Shown here: piece after piece, positions 12,144 through 24,602 of the stretch
Layout: each line of letters begins with the position of its first letter
Position numbering within the stretch: the stretch's first letter is position 1
Source of the DNA: Verpa conica
Lineage: Eukaryota > Ascomycota > Pezizomycetes > Pezizales > Morchellaceae
DNA: 64,000 bases
Assembly: GCA_033030425.1 (NCBI GenBank)
Contig: JAUFSD010000003.1
Location: 186,001-250,000, forward strand
Direction of reading: 5' to 3'
Notes under the pieces: generated by a model
The model's database searches: none
What the model saw: only the letters and a program-made list of their open reading frames with translations
Told to the model about the DNA's origin: nothing
Program-made: the position numbers and the translations under genes

Positions 12144-15100
12144 TCAATACTCCATCTCCCCAGTCGTGGGCCACCCTGGAGTCCCTGCGCCAGGCCCCCC
12201 CGACTCTCTTCCACCACCGCCGCCACCCCCTCCACGTCGTCTCCCACCCCCTCCACCAGAAGACTTCTCATGTACGAACCGACAGTTGTCGCCGTTCTTG
12301 CAATTGCCTTTCTGGAAGAAGATGCATGGGACGTTGCCTTGCTTGGCTGCCTTCTTATCCTATATTTGGCGCAAACTTTGATCAGAAAAAAACTCAAAAT
12401 AAATCGCACTTTTGGGGGCTTTCGCAAGTATCTTCTTGATTTATGATGGCCTGCGTGGGATTATGTGTAGTATGGGTGGCATAAAGGAGCTATAAAAGAG
12501 AAGAAAAATATGAGAAAAGATGCTGCTGAGACATCGAGTTTGCAGCGCTGGGTTTGATTTTTTTTCTCGTGCCTCCCTTGGCTAGAAATAAAATTCGAAG
12601 ACGGGAGGCGGAATTCACTATTAAGCGATATCCGGGCATTGGCCCAACCCCAGGTATTGCCTTCTCTTTGTCTTTCCCAGACTTCTGCCCAGAAGCAACA
12701 GCTTCTGTGTATTATCGCCATACAAGTGGCTTAACACTAGCAAGTATAGAGGCTAGCATAGCCCAAGATTAATTTACAAAAAAAAGGCTCGCAAAATACT
12801 TGCCGAGAAGTTAGAGAAAATGGTGTTTACAATCACATGGCGATTGTAGTAATCCATCTCAAGAACTTTAGGTAGATAGGGCACTTAAATTGGAAACTTT
12901 CGGGTATGTGTATAAAAGGGAAATGAAGTGGGCCATAAAAGAACGAGTATTGTTTGGCAACAGGAAAGTAAGTAGACATGTGTAGATGGGGTTAATAATT
13001 TACCTTTTTATGTTTTCCGCCCCAGCCTCCACCACGACCGCCCCCAGTACTGCCACTTCCGCCTCCACCTCCACTAAGTGGCTGCTCGGCCTCAACCTTC
13101 CTTTCATCCCAACCTGTAGCTTCCCTTAGGTCCCTACGAATATCTCTACCGCTTCTGCCCTCCTTTTCTTTCTCACCATCGCGCAGCGCGCGACCAAACT
13201 CATCGGTTCCTCCATTTCCGGTCCATGCAGATTGGTTAGCATTACTATTGTTGCTGCCAGAATTGCTTCCGTAAGCCTGCTGTAGCTGAGAATCATAAGT
13301 TGACCATGCTTTAGGAGCAACAGGTGCTTCATATCCAGTAGGACCTGGAGGGGGTTGAGCTTGGCCATAGGATGTAAGTGTAGGAATCAACGGAATTCCA
13401 AATTGGGCCAATGCATTGCCTAAGGCAGCATTCTGTGCTTGAGCTGTCGGGTTTTGTTGGACTAAGTTCTGTAGAAAGTTGTTACTAGCCTGTTGCTGAG
13501 TTTGTTGTCCAGCGGTGGCTCCTCCTAGAGCAGCAAGAATTGAACCGATATCCGGTGTGCTTTGTTGTACTGCTTGTTGTTGCTGTTGTGATTGTGGCTG
13601 TTGCCCAAACTGCGGCTGCTGAGGAGCCTGTTGTGCTTGCTGTGTGACCTGTCTAGTAATTGCCTGGATCTGAGCCAAGAAGTTGTTAGTAACAGCTTGA
13701 GGTGGAACCTGTTGGGCCTGCTGCTGTGGTTGCTGTGGTTGTTGTTGCTGCTGTTGGGGAATTGGGGATTGAAAAGATTGAAGAATGGCAGATAAATCTG
13801 GAGTTATTACTGGTTGCTGCTGGGGTATTGGTGCTTGGAATAGACTGGTAGGAGGCTGTGGAGGGTTAGCACATGACTGTAACTTTAACAAATAACGCCT
13901 TACTTTAATATTATCCGGCAATGGGATAATAACCGGCTGCTTATCGGGCGACTGGGATCCATCGTTGTTTGGATCTGGCTCTTGAGGGGAGAACGGGATG
14001 CTTTGTGACGACGTATACAGTGCTGATAAAGTAACAAGCTCCCTCTGGGATTGAATTTTTGCCTCTTCACTAACAGGCTTTTTGTTGCCCCCACGTTTGA
14101 TGGCATGATCAGTAGCAGCGGCTTTGAATAACTCATGGAACTTTCCAAAGTCAATTTCTGTAGGAATTGTTAGTGTGCGAAAGAGGCTTTAGGTAAGTAT
14201 CAAAGAAGTCATACCTGTAGGTTGGTACCAGTCCAGCAGATCCTCTTCATCATCAATGAGGTTCCTATTTTTTAGAGCTGCCAAGGCTTCTCTGCCTTCT
14301 TCAACATCAAAGTTCCTAGCATTGCCCCACTCATGATTTTCATGCCCGCTTCCTCCACCATAGTATTCCCCCTCGGGTTCCATCCATTCAATGAGTTTGA
14401 CTTTCGCGAGCTCATCTCCTGTCTTCCATCTCACGGTCTTCTTCTTCTTGGTTTTCTTGTTAGGCCCAGATTGATCGTCGTCGGCCTCACGCTTTTTACC
14501 ATCAGCATCAGACTTGAGCCCTAGTGTTTTACCTTGCTGCTGAAGCTTGAGTTGATCGAAGATACTAGTAAACGTACTTGGCTGTGGTGGCTCCGTGGTG
14601 TTGGGTGGTGGTTTGGTTTCGGGGGCTCTATAAGCAAGGTCACGTGACATATTAGAAACCGACGATCTTGCACCTAAAATAGATTGTTTCCGTGGGAAGA
14701 TTGATGGGAAAGGGAAAACAACGCACTTTGGGGGGGCTTTAGCAGTAATTGGGCGATTGCCCTGTAGTGACTTGAAAAACCCAGAACTGGTAGTTTTCGG
14801 TTTGGCAAGAGGAGCCGCCGAGGACGTTCCAGTACTTGTAGTCAATTTCTTCTCCAGTGTTGGCCCATTTTTAGAAGGCACGGTAGACACCCCAGAAGTT
14901 GTATTATTAGAACTTGAGGCAACAGAGCTCTTTCCCTCACCAACCGCAACCTTTTTTGTTGCGTTGGGTCCAACTGAACTTTTGGAATCGTCATCGCCCT
15001 TGCGTTTGACACCAACACTAAGCCCTTTACTGCCCTCATTCTTGACTGCCACTCCGTTCCCAGCAACCTTTTCTCTATCGCCATTAGTACGGACAGGTGC

Positions 15101-16527
15101 AGACGCTATCAGCGGAGAATTTTTCTGTTTCTCAAGCTTTTCTTTGACCCTTTCCTCTTTTTCCTTCCTTGCCATAGCTGCTGATTTATCTTTTGCAGCT
15201 CTTCTTATAGCGACACACATTTCAGACACCCTCTGATCCCTTGTCCTGCTCCCAATACTTGCCAATGCCTTGATCCATTTAGCTTCCTCAAGTTGCTCCT
15301 CAGAGACCCGGAATTTCCGTAATAACTATGAAACAGTTAGAAAGGTTCTTTATATGTTGGGACTTCACCATGCCAACTCTTGACAATACTTACCCTGAGC
15401 AAGTTTAGCACGGTCCACGCATTTTTATCTCTATTCCACTCCGCTGTCATCCAGTATCTTAATCTAACTGTGAAAAGAATTGAGCTTCCGAGATGTTGAA
15501 GAATTACATCATCTCCAGATTTCAATATAGACCAGACAACCGCTTCAATTAGTTTTGACTCCTCAAGTGGCACCTCTAACATAATCTCCCACAATTTTTT
15601 TGATGCCTCGCGAATATCTTCGATGTCATCGTCGCATGTGAGAGCATCGGAGACGAGGTATTTAATTCTTTCAATGGGGTCATCTGGGATTTTTGTTTTG
15701 GGGGGGGCTTTCGGGGCACTTTTTGGGGGAGGCTGAGTCTTGGCGGCAGTATTTACTTTGGCTTTCTTTGTGGCTGGGGCAGCCGGTAATGGTTCGTTAA
15801 TTAAATTGACCTGTGATAAGGCTTCTATTAAAGCATTAGATCTCAATAAATAGGAGCTAGACGGGTTTGGGGACGTACGGAGTAGGAGTGGGTCCACATC
15901 TTCTATTATTGTTATCCATGGACAATCCTTTAGTTTTTTCGAACTAGGTAATGGTGTTGTAGCGGTGTTATTATTATTATTAGTAAAACGTGTATTCGGG
16001 ACGTCCGGTTTCTGTCGGGTCTTTTTGGCAGCTTGTGACTGTTTAGTCTGTGGAGGTACGGCCCCAAATTCTGGCCATAATTCTGATGGAGTTACTGTAG
16101 TTGTTTGAGTGAACGAATTTCCGCCAAGCTGCGATGGGGCAATCGTTTGTTGCGATGCTGGACTATAAGTGTTGGTGAACTGTTGTTGTGGTATTTGTAC
16201 TTGAGGGGGATATTGAGAGCCAAATTGCGGGAGCCCACTTTGTGGAACGAAATTTTGGCCGTGGAGATGTTGGGTAGAATGTGGGGATACGTTCCAGTGT
16301 ATGTCAGGTGTTGAGTAGGATGAAGAAAATTCTTGTGGGAATTGCTGAGGCATCGCAAAATCGCCTGCACTACCGGTAGGGTATAGATACTGATGATGTG
16401 GACTGTGGTATGCGAGGGATGACGTGAAGTCTGGCTGGGAAGATGAAGCTTGATGTGCCTGTACAATACGCGAGCCACTCGCTGAGCCAACCATTCCGGC
16501 AGGCTCACCCATTTCTGTGGTGTCCAT
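12144..16527 (-). CDS. PNUTS-like PP1 regulatory subunit (Ppn1/Ref2-related): TFIIS-N, RVxF-type motif, CCCH finger
   Basis: Exons 16527-15394, 15325-14215, 14157-13004 and 12359-12144 join in frame to 1204 aa. Order of parts: Gln/Ser-rich N-terminus; a helical region at about 284-420 (DPIERIKYLV...NLLRLLRKFRVSEEQLEEAK) resembling the TFIIS N-terminal LW domain; a basic disordered linker; KKKTVRWKTGDEL with KTVRW at 674-678, an RVxF-class PP1 docking motif; a Gln-rich region at about 790-1090; a Gly/Arg-rich stretch; and a C-terminal finger C1145-x7-C1153-x5-C1159-x3-H1163. Animal PNUTS has this same order and acts with PP1 in the cleavage/polyadenylation and termination machinery; fission yeast Ppn1 and budding yeast Ref2 play the matching role. 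A further 99-nt frame-neutral intron candidate (14726-14628) would shorten the product to 1171 aa. Orthology is inferred from architecture. Confidence 0.75.
12360..13003 (-). other. Unusually long intron of the PNUTS-like gene (644 nt)
   Basis: Donor GTAAATT after KHKK and acceptor ATATAG before DKKAAKQG. Other introns in the window are mostly 46-130 nt. Read-through gives a stop three codons past the donor (VNY then stop), which would remove the zinc finger. No coding segment or box C/D-type RNA was convincing inside it. Confidence 0.65.
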
Positions 16528-17511
16528 ATTCTTCTTTTTCGATATATACTCCCTTCCTTCCTCTACTTGCTATATGGTGGTTTCTAAATGTCCTGCTGTT
16601 TTGATTCAATCTTCAGCCTCGACACGTTGGGGGGAAATGCTTATGTCGTCCCAACCTTCAGTTATGCGCTAGTACTAAACGGGAAAGCGCACCTGCCGGA
16701 TCGGATATTAACGCAAAAAAATCACCCGATGCAGCAACCGTAGCGATGCTACCTTTTCGGGTCAATTTTGGCGCTGAGTGATGTGGGTAAAAAAGGAATT
16801 TCGCGACCGAGGATGAGCGAGTAATGGTGAAAACGCTCGCGCAGTAGATATCCTCACGAGAAGAAAAGATGTATCAGGGTAAAGGAGGTATGATAGAAAA
16901 AATAAAACGTGAAGCCGGACGTGTTTTCCTTACTCCTGTTCAACGTGTGGCAGTTGTTTGGCTCTCTCTCTCTCTCTCTCTCTCTGCCTCTCTCTCTCGC
17001 TTTCTCTCCTGAGTGTAAAGCCTTTGACGAGCCCCCCGATGCTTCTTACACACAAACACACGAAAAAAAAAAACTTAACCGACAAAGTGGAGAGAGTCAC
17101 GAAACGGATAATCCCGCTCTTTCCTTCTTCCGCTGCTCTTTCAGCGGTGGTCAGTCGAAGTTTCCTTCTATGAGTTGATGATCAAAGATTCACGATGATG
17201 GATGATGTGGAAAGGAGACAGACAAGACACGAGAAGGAGGAGAGAGAACACAACCAAGAGGGGAGAATTATTTCTTGGCGTTCAGAGTGAACACCGCCAC
17301 AAGGATTAGTAAGGCAAATACGCGGCGGGGTCATGACGACCTGACACGTTGGTTGAACCCCAGGAGTGGCTTAACAGATTGCAGCCATCCTGAGCCTGAG
17401 CCATGGTTCACACCGAGCCGCTGCCAAGGAATTTCGTAATGTTTCCCAAAAAAAAGCATTCCTAGGACCACTCACTGGAGACCTCCGTAAATTACAAACA
17501 TCAACAGCCTC
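16528..17511. promoter_or_regulatory. Divergent promoter region, PNUTS-like gene / MTU1
   Basis: The two genes are transcribed away from each other, 984 bp apart. The region carries a CT-rich tract (about 16962-17010), common in fungal core promoters. The short Leu/Ser-rich open frames over the tract are low-complexity artefacts. Exact start sites are not visible. Confidence 0.5.
16962..17010. repeat. (CT)n microsatellite
   Basis: Alternating CT with a few interruptions (CTGCCTCT, CTCGCTTT), about 49 bp, within the divergent promoter region. Confidence 0.9.
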
Positions 17512-19201
17512 ATGATTCACCACACTCCATACCGCCTGGTGTTTTGCACAACTAGGTCCCGGTTCTCTTTCACAGTAACTTATCGAAGAAGACTTTCAAC
17601 AGCTGATTACAATGAACCTAAAATCTCTATCCAGGATAAAAGTGTGTAAAAGTACCTGACCGTCCCATAAACTAACCCTGCTAATCTATACTAATATAGT
17701 CTTCATTGCCATGTCCTCTGGTGTCGACTCTTCTGTTGCTGCTGCCCTTCTCCTCCGCTCTGGTCACCCCCGGGAGAATCTCCAGCCGTTTTACATGGCG
17801 AACTGGTCACCATCTGCTAGTCCTCCTTCGGTGACGCCAGCTCGGCTACCCTACAATAAGCCTCCAGGAGAGACCTATATGCAGCAGATGCAACATCTCA
17901 AAGAACCTGAGAAATGTACAGAGAAAGAATTTAACGATGTTAAAGATGTGTGTAAGGCTATGGGGTTGAAAGAGCCCCTGTATATGAGTTTTGAGAAGGA
18001 GTATTGGAACGAAGTATTTATGCCGATGATTGAAACCTTTCAGCGGGGAAGGACACCGAACCCAGATGTTGAATGTAATCGACAAATAAAATTCGGCTCT
18101 GTCATTAAAAGGCTAGGGAGTGAGTTTAAAAAGGACGCTAAGAATGAAATGGGTAGAGAAGGAAGGAAGTGGTGGATGGCTACCGGTAAGCAAATCATTA
18201 TAAACCCCTTTTCTCTATATAATTGTTCAGGTCTAGGCTCCTTTGATACTCCCATCTTCAAAATTTAGTAACCATTCACAGGCCATTATGCCCATATCCT
18301 AAATCACATCCCTACAAATAGTCTCCACCTTTTACGTTCTCATGATCCAAATAAAGATCAAACATTTTACCTCTGTACAATCCTCCCATCTGCTCTCTCC
18401 CACCTCGTTTTCCCGCTTGGCTCCCATGGCCTCTCTAAACCTGCCGTAAAAGCCCTAGCCCGCGAACTCTCTCTTCCTGGTTGGCGTTCTGGGGAGCCCG
18501 AACGTCCAGAAAGCATGGGCCTCTGTTTCGTTGAGCCTAGTAGTGGAAGAGGGAAAAGCGGGTTCCGGCGGTGGCTACAAGAATACTTGGACCCCGAACC
18601 TGGACCCATTGTGGTTGGCCCATCACGAACCTACCCCTCAAACGGAGAGAGTAGTGTTCAATCTGACATTGCGCCTGAAGGAATGGTTGTGGGCAATCAT
18701 AGCGGTCTCTGGCACGCTACCATTGGTGAAAGAAGCCATTTTGAGTTTCCACAAGGAGATCCTAGATTTGTTGGCAAATGGTATATTTCTAGGAAATACA
18801 AAGAAAATAATACTATTGAGGTGGTGAAGGGCTTGAATAATGCTAGGCTTTTCGGGAAGGGGATGATAATGGAGGGATGGAGATGGTTGGGAGAAGATGC
18901 CGAAGAAGTGGCACTTGGGATTTGTACCAGTATCAGCAGCAACACCCTAGATGACACAATCTGGGAAGGTGGTTTGGTTACCCAATTCCGACACCGGCAA
19001 AAGCCACTGAAGGTCGCGAAGGTGGAGATACTTGAAAAGCCACCCTCTTCTAATATAAAAATCACAAGCCAACCCAAAAGATTGAAAATAATCTTCGAGA
19101 GTCCAGAAAGATCCGTCACACCTGGTCAGAGTGCAGCGCTGTGGTTCGGTGAACGATGTTTGGGCGGTGGTGTCATTGAAGATACGGTCGACTTGGATTA
19201 A
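17512..19201 (+). CDS. Mitochondrial tRNA-specific 2-thiouridylase (MTU1/SLM3, MnmA family)
   Basis: Three exons (17512-17641, 17700-18185, 18282-19201) join to 511 aa. MnmA-family enzymes adenylate and then thiolate the wobble uridine of mitochondrial Lys, Glu and Gln tRNAs. The PP-loop reads AMSSGVDSSVAA (49-55), the SSGVDS form I recall for fungal homologues. The two catalytic cysteines sit in NPDVECNRQIKF (C169) and ESMGLCFVEPS (C287). ATGHYAH is formed across the second intron, followed by DPNKDQTFYL. The basic, Ser/Thr-rich N-terminus (MIHHTPYRLVFCTTRSRFSF) looks like a mitochondrial presequence. The C-terminal beta-barrel region is present. Length is somewhat above bacterial MnmA, as expected with a presequence and insertions. 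Assignment is firm. Confidence 0.93.
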
Positions 19202-22200
19202 ACAGGTGAAGAAATACCTTCCCTCTTAATACCTACCACTTTTCATGATGATAAAGAGTATGTTACTCGACTTAACCCAGCTCGTCGAATAGCTTTGCTC
19301 TCTTCCGAGAGTCATTCAACGTTAGAAGCTATTTTGAGAGAACATTTTATATCTGATTTATTTCAAAATATGGGATTTAGATCGTCAGTTGATATTTCAC
19401 ACTGTTTAGAAGCTGATTCTTACTGTCAGGACTGAGCCCCCTGGAAATACACGGACCAATACTTTTGTTACGGCTTTATTATTAGGCAAGCAAATACCTC
19501 TTTCAGTTTCCCTTTCCCTCAGCCCTACTCAAGATGGTAAGAGTACTTATACTTGATATAAATATAGCTCGCCAAGTTGTTTTTCTCTTTTCAAAAACGT
19601 TATTTAGCGATTAGTAGTCGCTATGGGACGATGCTCTTTTATCTGAACTCGCTACATATTTTTTGTTTCCCTAGATTGTGATAATGTATATGTTGGCTGA
19701 GCTGACTTGATTTTCACACAGGACCTACATTCGAAATGCTCTCATATTCCTTAACCAACAGGCGGGTCTAGGCCCTCCGCTAACCAAAAAAGTACTGTAG
19801 GCAATGAGTCCTCAAGATATACTTCAAAGATACCTTGCTAGTATGATATATTTGGTCGTACTATTAATATGCAAAAATTACTATTGATTTTCTCTCATTA
19901 ATCTCCTAGTTTTTAAGACACAATTTAAAACACTCACATTTCTCTAGCAGTAGATACAGAGGATCTACAAAAACGTTGAACAAGATATAAACAGGGCTGA
20001 TTTCACCCCCAAAAATCACATACCTACCTCTTCAGATATCCCACTAAGTCAACATATTATTATCTCAAGGGTCTCAAGATAAAGGGGATCGGCGAATAAG
20101 ATCACAAAACATAGTTATTCTTGAGAGTTGCTTCTATAATACTTTGTGGGGATAATGCCATTTTTACCTTTTGGTGCTAGGACCCGTGGGATCTCTTATA
20201 GCCCACCACGCTTGGTGTATCAGCCTAAGTGTATTCAACAGCACTGTATTTGTTTAAATTGTTAACCCTAACAGTGTTCCTAAAGTCACTATGCACACAG
20301 GTAGAACCGAGGATTTATTTACCTACAAAGCCTATATTCTTTGCTAACTTCTACACGACTAATTTAGCAGTTTCTAACTGTCGGATGTCTATTATTACCA
20401 CTTATTTTGGAACCTAGTCTGTTTGTAATAGACGGAGTTTTTGTTCTTGGAAATAACGTCCCTCAGGGTTGAGTTGTATGAATTGGAGGTCATGTCTGGG
20501 GCGTGCCGGCTGATCCGTAGTCTAATGGTTCGTCCGATAATGTGTAAAATGCTGATCATACACACAGTCACCCGGAGTTTGTTTTTGCTTTAGGAACGGG
20601 AAGATCTTGTTCTCTTGTGAAACAGTGAAACGCACAGCCGGTGGCATAATAATTCCAGGTGGGCTAAGATTCCAGGGTGGGCTAGGAAGTAAGCAAAATG
20701 TCCAAGAATGGAAATAAAGTCCTTACACAAACACAAAAAGGTCTCGGGAAGGTTTTAATGAGGGGCTGGGAAGTTTCTGCGGTTTTCTGTTAATATTATC
20801 ACGAATGCGGATCGCCACACAATCCAGTTGTTCACAGAGTTGCTGAATTCCCTGGATGTCGGAGGTTATGCTAGTTTCATTAAGGATAAGTCTTCTGTGC
20901 TTGACTAAAGAGCGGGTCAGGTCAAGTACGTTCCTGGGAGGTAGAAAATACCAGTGGTTGTCATTCCAGAATATTGGCTATATTTGCGCCACAGAAAGTT
21001 ACACTGGTGAGTATTTATGTGCCTAGGTGGCTGGTAAATGTTTGGTCTGTTCTAGGACTGCCATATCCCTACACAAACAGTATTTTATACCCTAACTAGC
21101 GAGAAATAAGGCCTAGAATGGTACGTTGACGAAGAGTTCCTCACTCTTTTGTCTCGACCAAAGTGAGTTGACCGCATTCATACCTTTGCCACTAATCACT
21201 ATCGTTACAGCCATTGCTCTAAAGGGTTTGCTTGCAAAGCTTAATTGTGCACGATGGAAATGACTCCGTTTGTGGTCTGTTACTCCGGTGGTATCTCGGT
21301 GCCCCTACTGCTTTGCTCACTCTCGGACATGGTACACCGTTCAGGCCTGAGGTCCTGTTTGGTTTTTAGAACCTAATTGAGATTGGTGAACTTGTGATAA
21401 CAACGATAGATATATGCGTAAGCGCATGAGAAAATGATCACATTAGGGAGGTTTAGACTATCATACTTCAAGCTTCGATCTATATACCAATACAAACACG
21501 TACCTCGACTTTTGTTCAAGCTCAAAAACTCACCATGTTGCGGACAACCAATTTCACTGTGAGGGTGCTTACAATTTTGTTACTCCAAACTTATGAGTTT
21601 TAAGATGAATCTTGGCAAAGCGAAAAAGGCTGGGGAAACGACATAGCTCCTTTTATTCGCTTATGCACCAAGAATGCAGAATAGTTTCTCAGTTTTTGGT
21701 TTCCGGAATTTTAGCTGTTTAGGGTACCAGCGATTACTAGCAAGAATGTGGAATACCACACATTTCTATTCAGCCACCTGTTCGATACCCAGGTTAACAG
21801 TTCCGACTACGTTAAACTTGACGCCTCATTAATGTTTGATGGTAATACTTCTCTATATACCAGCATCCAATAGAACATTGCATGGCTGGGCACTTTGAAA
21901 TTTCTAGCAGCCCCCGCTATATTCGGTTCAACCTTGTGGTTGAGAAACTCAAGAGGCTGGTTAGTCTAATGCAAGCTTCTGCAAGCTGCAGATGAGGAAC
22001 GGGAACTTGAATAAGTACCTTGGTTACTTTCAAGTTTCTTCCCTGGCTATCTACTATTCCTGCATCTCCGTTAGATATACAAGCATCTCTGCACTACCCG
22101 AATACTTCGAAAGACGCTTCCTCCGTTTGTCTCACATTTACACTATTTGTGCTTTTCACTTGTGGCAAGAAATTCCAGGAATACCTGCCTGAGCTTTGTC

Positions 22201-22461
22201 TCCTCGCATCTTCGCCTTAACTTTGAAGCTTCTCTTTGACTCCATTAGACCTGGGGTACTTAGACTCACAATTCAAAGTTTTTTAAGTTAAATTCTCATC
22301 CACTGTCATCCTCCCTTCATCATCATCCGCGGTACCAGCAATACGCTACATACGCCACCTACTTCGGGTGGAGTCTACTTGCATACATACTTTCGCAATC
22401 TCGATCACCAAGGGAGCCAAGGCAAGGTTGCGTTGGAATTAAACACGGAAATAATAAAAAG
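19202..22461. other. Long gene-free region upstream of wetA
   Basis: 3.26 kb with stops in all frames and no recognisable gene, tRNA or transposon. It is the presumed regulatory region of wetA. Five matches to the AbaA consensus CATTCY (either strand) were read by eye: 20705-20710, 20962-20967, 21115-21120, 21671-21676 and 21743-21748. About three are expected by chance, so this is only suggestive. A long 5' leader or noncoding transcript is possible. Confidence 0.45.
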
Positions 22462-24602
22462 ATGTGGATGCCGGATATTATGCATCCTTCCGAAAGCAGT
22501 GACAACTACGCTTTCGATGCTTTGGGTCTCTGCTCTGACGTGCAGTACAATGAGTTGTTCGACCTGGTTGTCGACTCGAATGGTTGCAACAGAGGCGAGA
22601 ATGCAGAGTATGAAGGGTTCGAACTCAAGGTAAGTGAGATGTCTGATTAAAGAGAAGGGGCATGGGTCCCAGCTATCCCCACTGTCCCCACCTTTTTGCC
22701 TTTATACTGATATGGAACGCCCTTTTTTCTAAGACAACAATGCTTTGCCCTCCGGCTGGACTCGATAGCGCCAACAGCTGCGGGTCGTCTGCAGGTCCCG
22801 ACGATCAGTATGCAAGGAGTCGGGAAGAGTCTTGGCCTGCAGCAGCGCACCCTCCACCTCCACCTCCAGCGTCACTAGCATCACTGACCGCCCCACCAAC
22901 TGTTCCCGTTCGGGCAATTCGTGGTGCACCCACGAAAACGATGCACATGCACATTCCTGCCCGCTATAAGGGCCAGGGCCTGGCTGGTTTGTCGGGCACT
23001 GTAGCTGACCTACCTGACCTGCTCATGAGAATTCCAGCGAGCCGTCATCGTGCCTCGACATCGAACTCCTTATCCTCTTCCTATTCCCCCGCAAATATCT
23101 CTGCCGTCCCAATCACGGCTGTCAAAGATACAACAACACTTTCGGGGGCACCACAAACAAACATTAGAAATCCCTCCATTCCTACCGACAATATACATCG
23201 GACACTTCGCCACCGCAAAAGTACTCGTGATCTCCACGCTGCCCGACGAGCTCAACTCACCGAACTCATCAAGTCGTCGATGACAACCGCAAAAATGAAC
23301 GACACTCAACAGCAACACCACATCACCTCAGGCACTCAGACCTTTGATGAGATGCTCCAATATTCACCAACACAGAATCCGTTACAATCTGTGGGGGAGG
23401 TTTCTTCGGATATACCCAGATACACTCCTTCCAATACTTCACCCAGGCCACCTAGCGTTCGGACTGAATACATGCGAGGCTCCTTCAGTCTTTCGGCCGA
23501 AAACCTACACGCCCCTCAGTATGAACAAGTAACACTTGCTCGCCCTCATAGCATGTCCTCTTTACAAACCCCTCCTGTCATATCAGATAATGTTGCTTTG
23601 CAATTCGCTCTTCGTCGAGCTAGTTACCCCCCGGATTCTGCTATTTTTTATGAAGACCAAGCAGATCGCCAGTTTTCACTAGAAGAGTATGCATCCTGGA
23701 TGGCAGCAAGTAACATGGACCACCAGCCATTCGACTCATCAATTGACTTAAGAATACCTACTGAATCGCCGGTGGCTGAAAATGATACCTCTCAACCATG
23801 GTGGGGCGAGAGTAAGGTCGATATGGAAGATAATTGGGGAGCCCAGCAGCTGAATGGGGTTTCCCCAGGGCAAATTAATGATATTTCTATTTCCACAATC
23901 TGTCATCACAACAATGGCAGGTCCTCATACAGTCCAATATTGTTCCGACAGCCTCCATCACCATCCTTTGATGAAGAGGAAAGTAGTATCTTCCCGCACA
24001 ATATTAAGCGGTCAGCTTCATCATGTTCATCTATGCCATCTCCACCTGAATCTCCGGAGTTCTACTTTCCATCGCAAATGCCCACTCCCGAAACCGTATT
24101 CCCCCCAACACCATCCCTTAGTCAAGGTGGTTTTGGCTGTGTTTACTCTCAGGGTCCATCTTCAATAGGTACCATGAACCGCCGGCCTTCACTCCCTCAT
24201 GTCCCATCCCCATCTTCGCATGTTTCGGCAACTACCGCCGCCGCAGCAGCAATCGCGGCAACATCAAAAACGTCCTCAAAATCAATATCAAAATCGTCAT
24301 CAAGGCCCGGATCATCTCGTAGAAAGGCTAGCAGCGGTTCCATGCGTTCTCAAGCGAAGACATCAGTTGCATCGTCACTCTCCTCACAATCAAACGACAG
24401 CGAAATGTCGTTCGTAAATTTCACGCCTAACGATGCCACAAGAATTCTCAGTGGTGTGGCACCGAGTGGGTCTTCGAAGACTAAGGCACGGAGGGAGCGG
24501 GAAGCAAACGAGAAAAGGAGAAAATTATCCGAGGCAGCGGCGGCGGCAGTGGTGGCTGCTGGTGGGGATGTTTCAGCTTTGGCGCAAGTTGATTTGCTTT
24601 AA
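22462..24602 (+). CDS. wetA: WetA, developmental regulator of conidial maturation
   Basis: Two exons (22462-22629 and 22734-24602, intron 104 nt) join to 678 aa; the in-frame ATG at 22480 would give 672 aa. The conserved C-terminus MSFVNFTPNDATRILSGVAP, then SGSSKTKARREREANEKRRK and LSEAA...AAGGDVSAL, is the WetA signature. The short N-terminal exon (CSDVQYNELFDLVVDSNG) matches the acidic N-terminal block of WetA. Between them lies a long Ser/Pro-rich disordered region. In Aspergillus, WetA acts after BrlA and AbaA in conidiation and controls spore-wall completion and trehalose build-up. Acidic N-terminus and basic C-terminus fit a nuclear regulator. The gene stands alone, 3.3 kb from its upstream and 4.5 kb from its downstream neighbour. 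Assignment is strong; role in this species is inferred. Confidence 0.88.

Noticed and set aside
12090..12446. Plus-strand Pro-rich open frames
   Set aside because: They are antisense to the Gly-rich and CCCH zinc-finger exon of the PNUTS-like gene, whose C-x7-C-x5-C-x3-H pattern and splice sites are clear.
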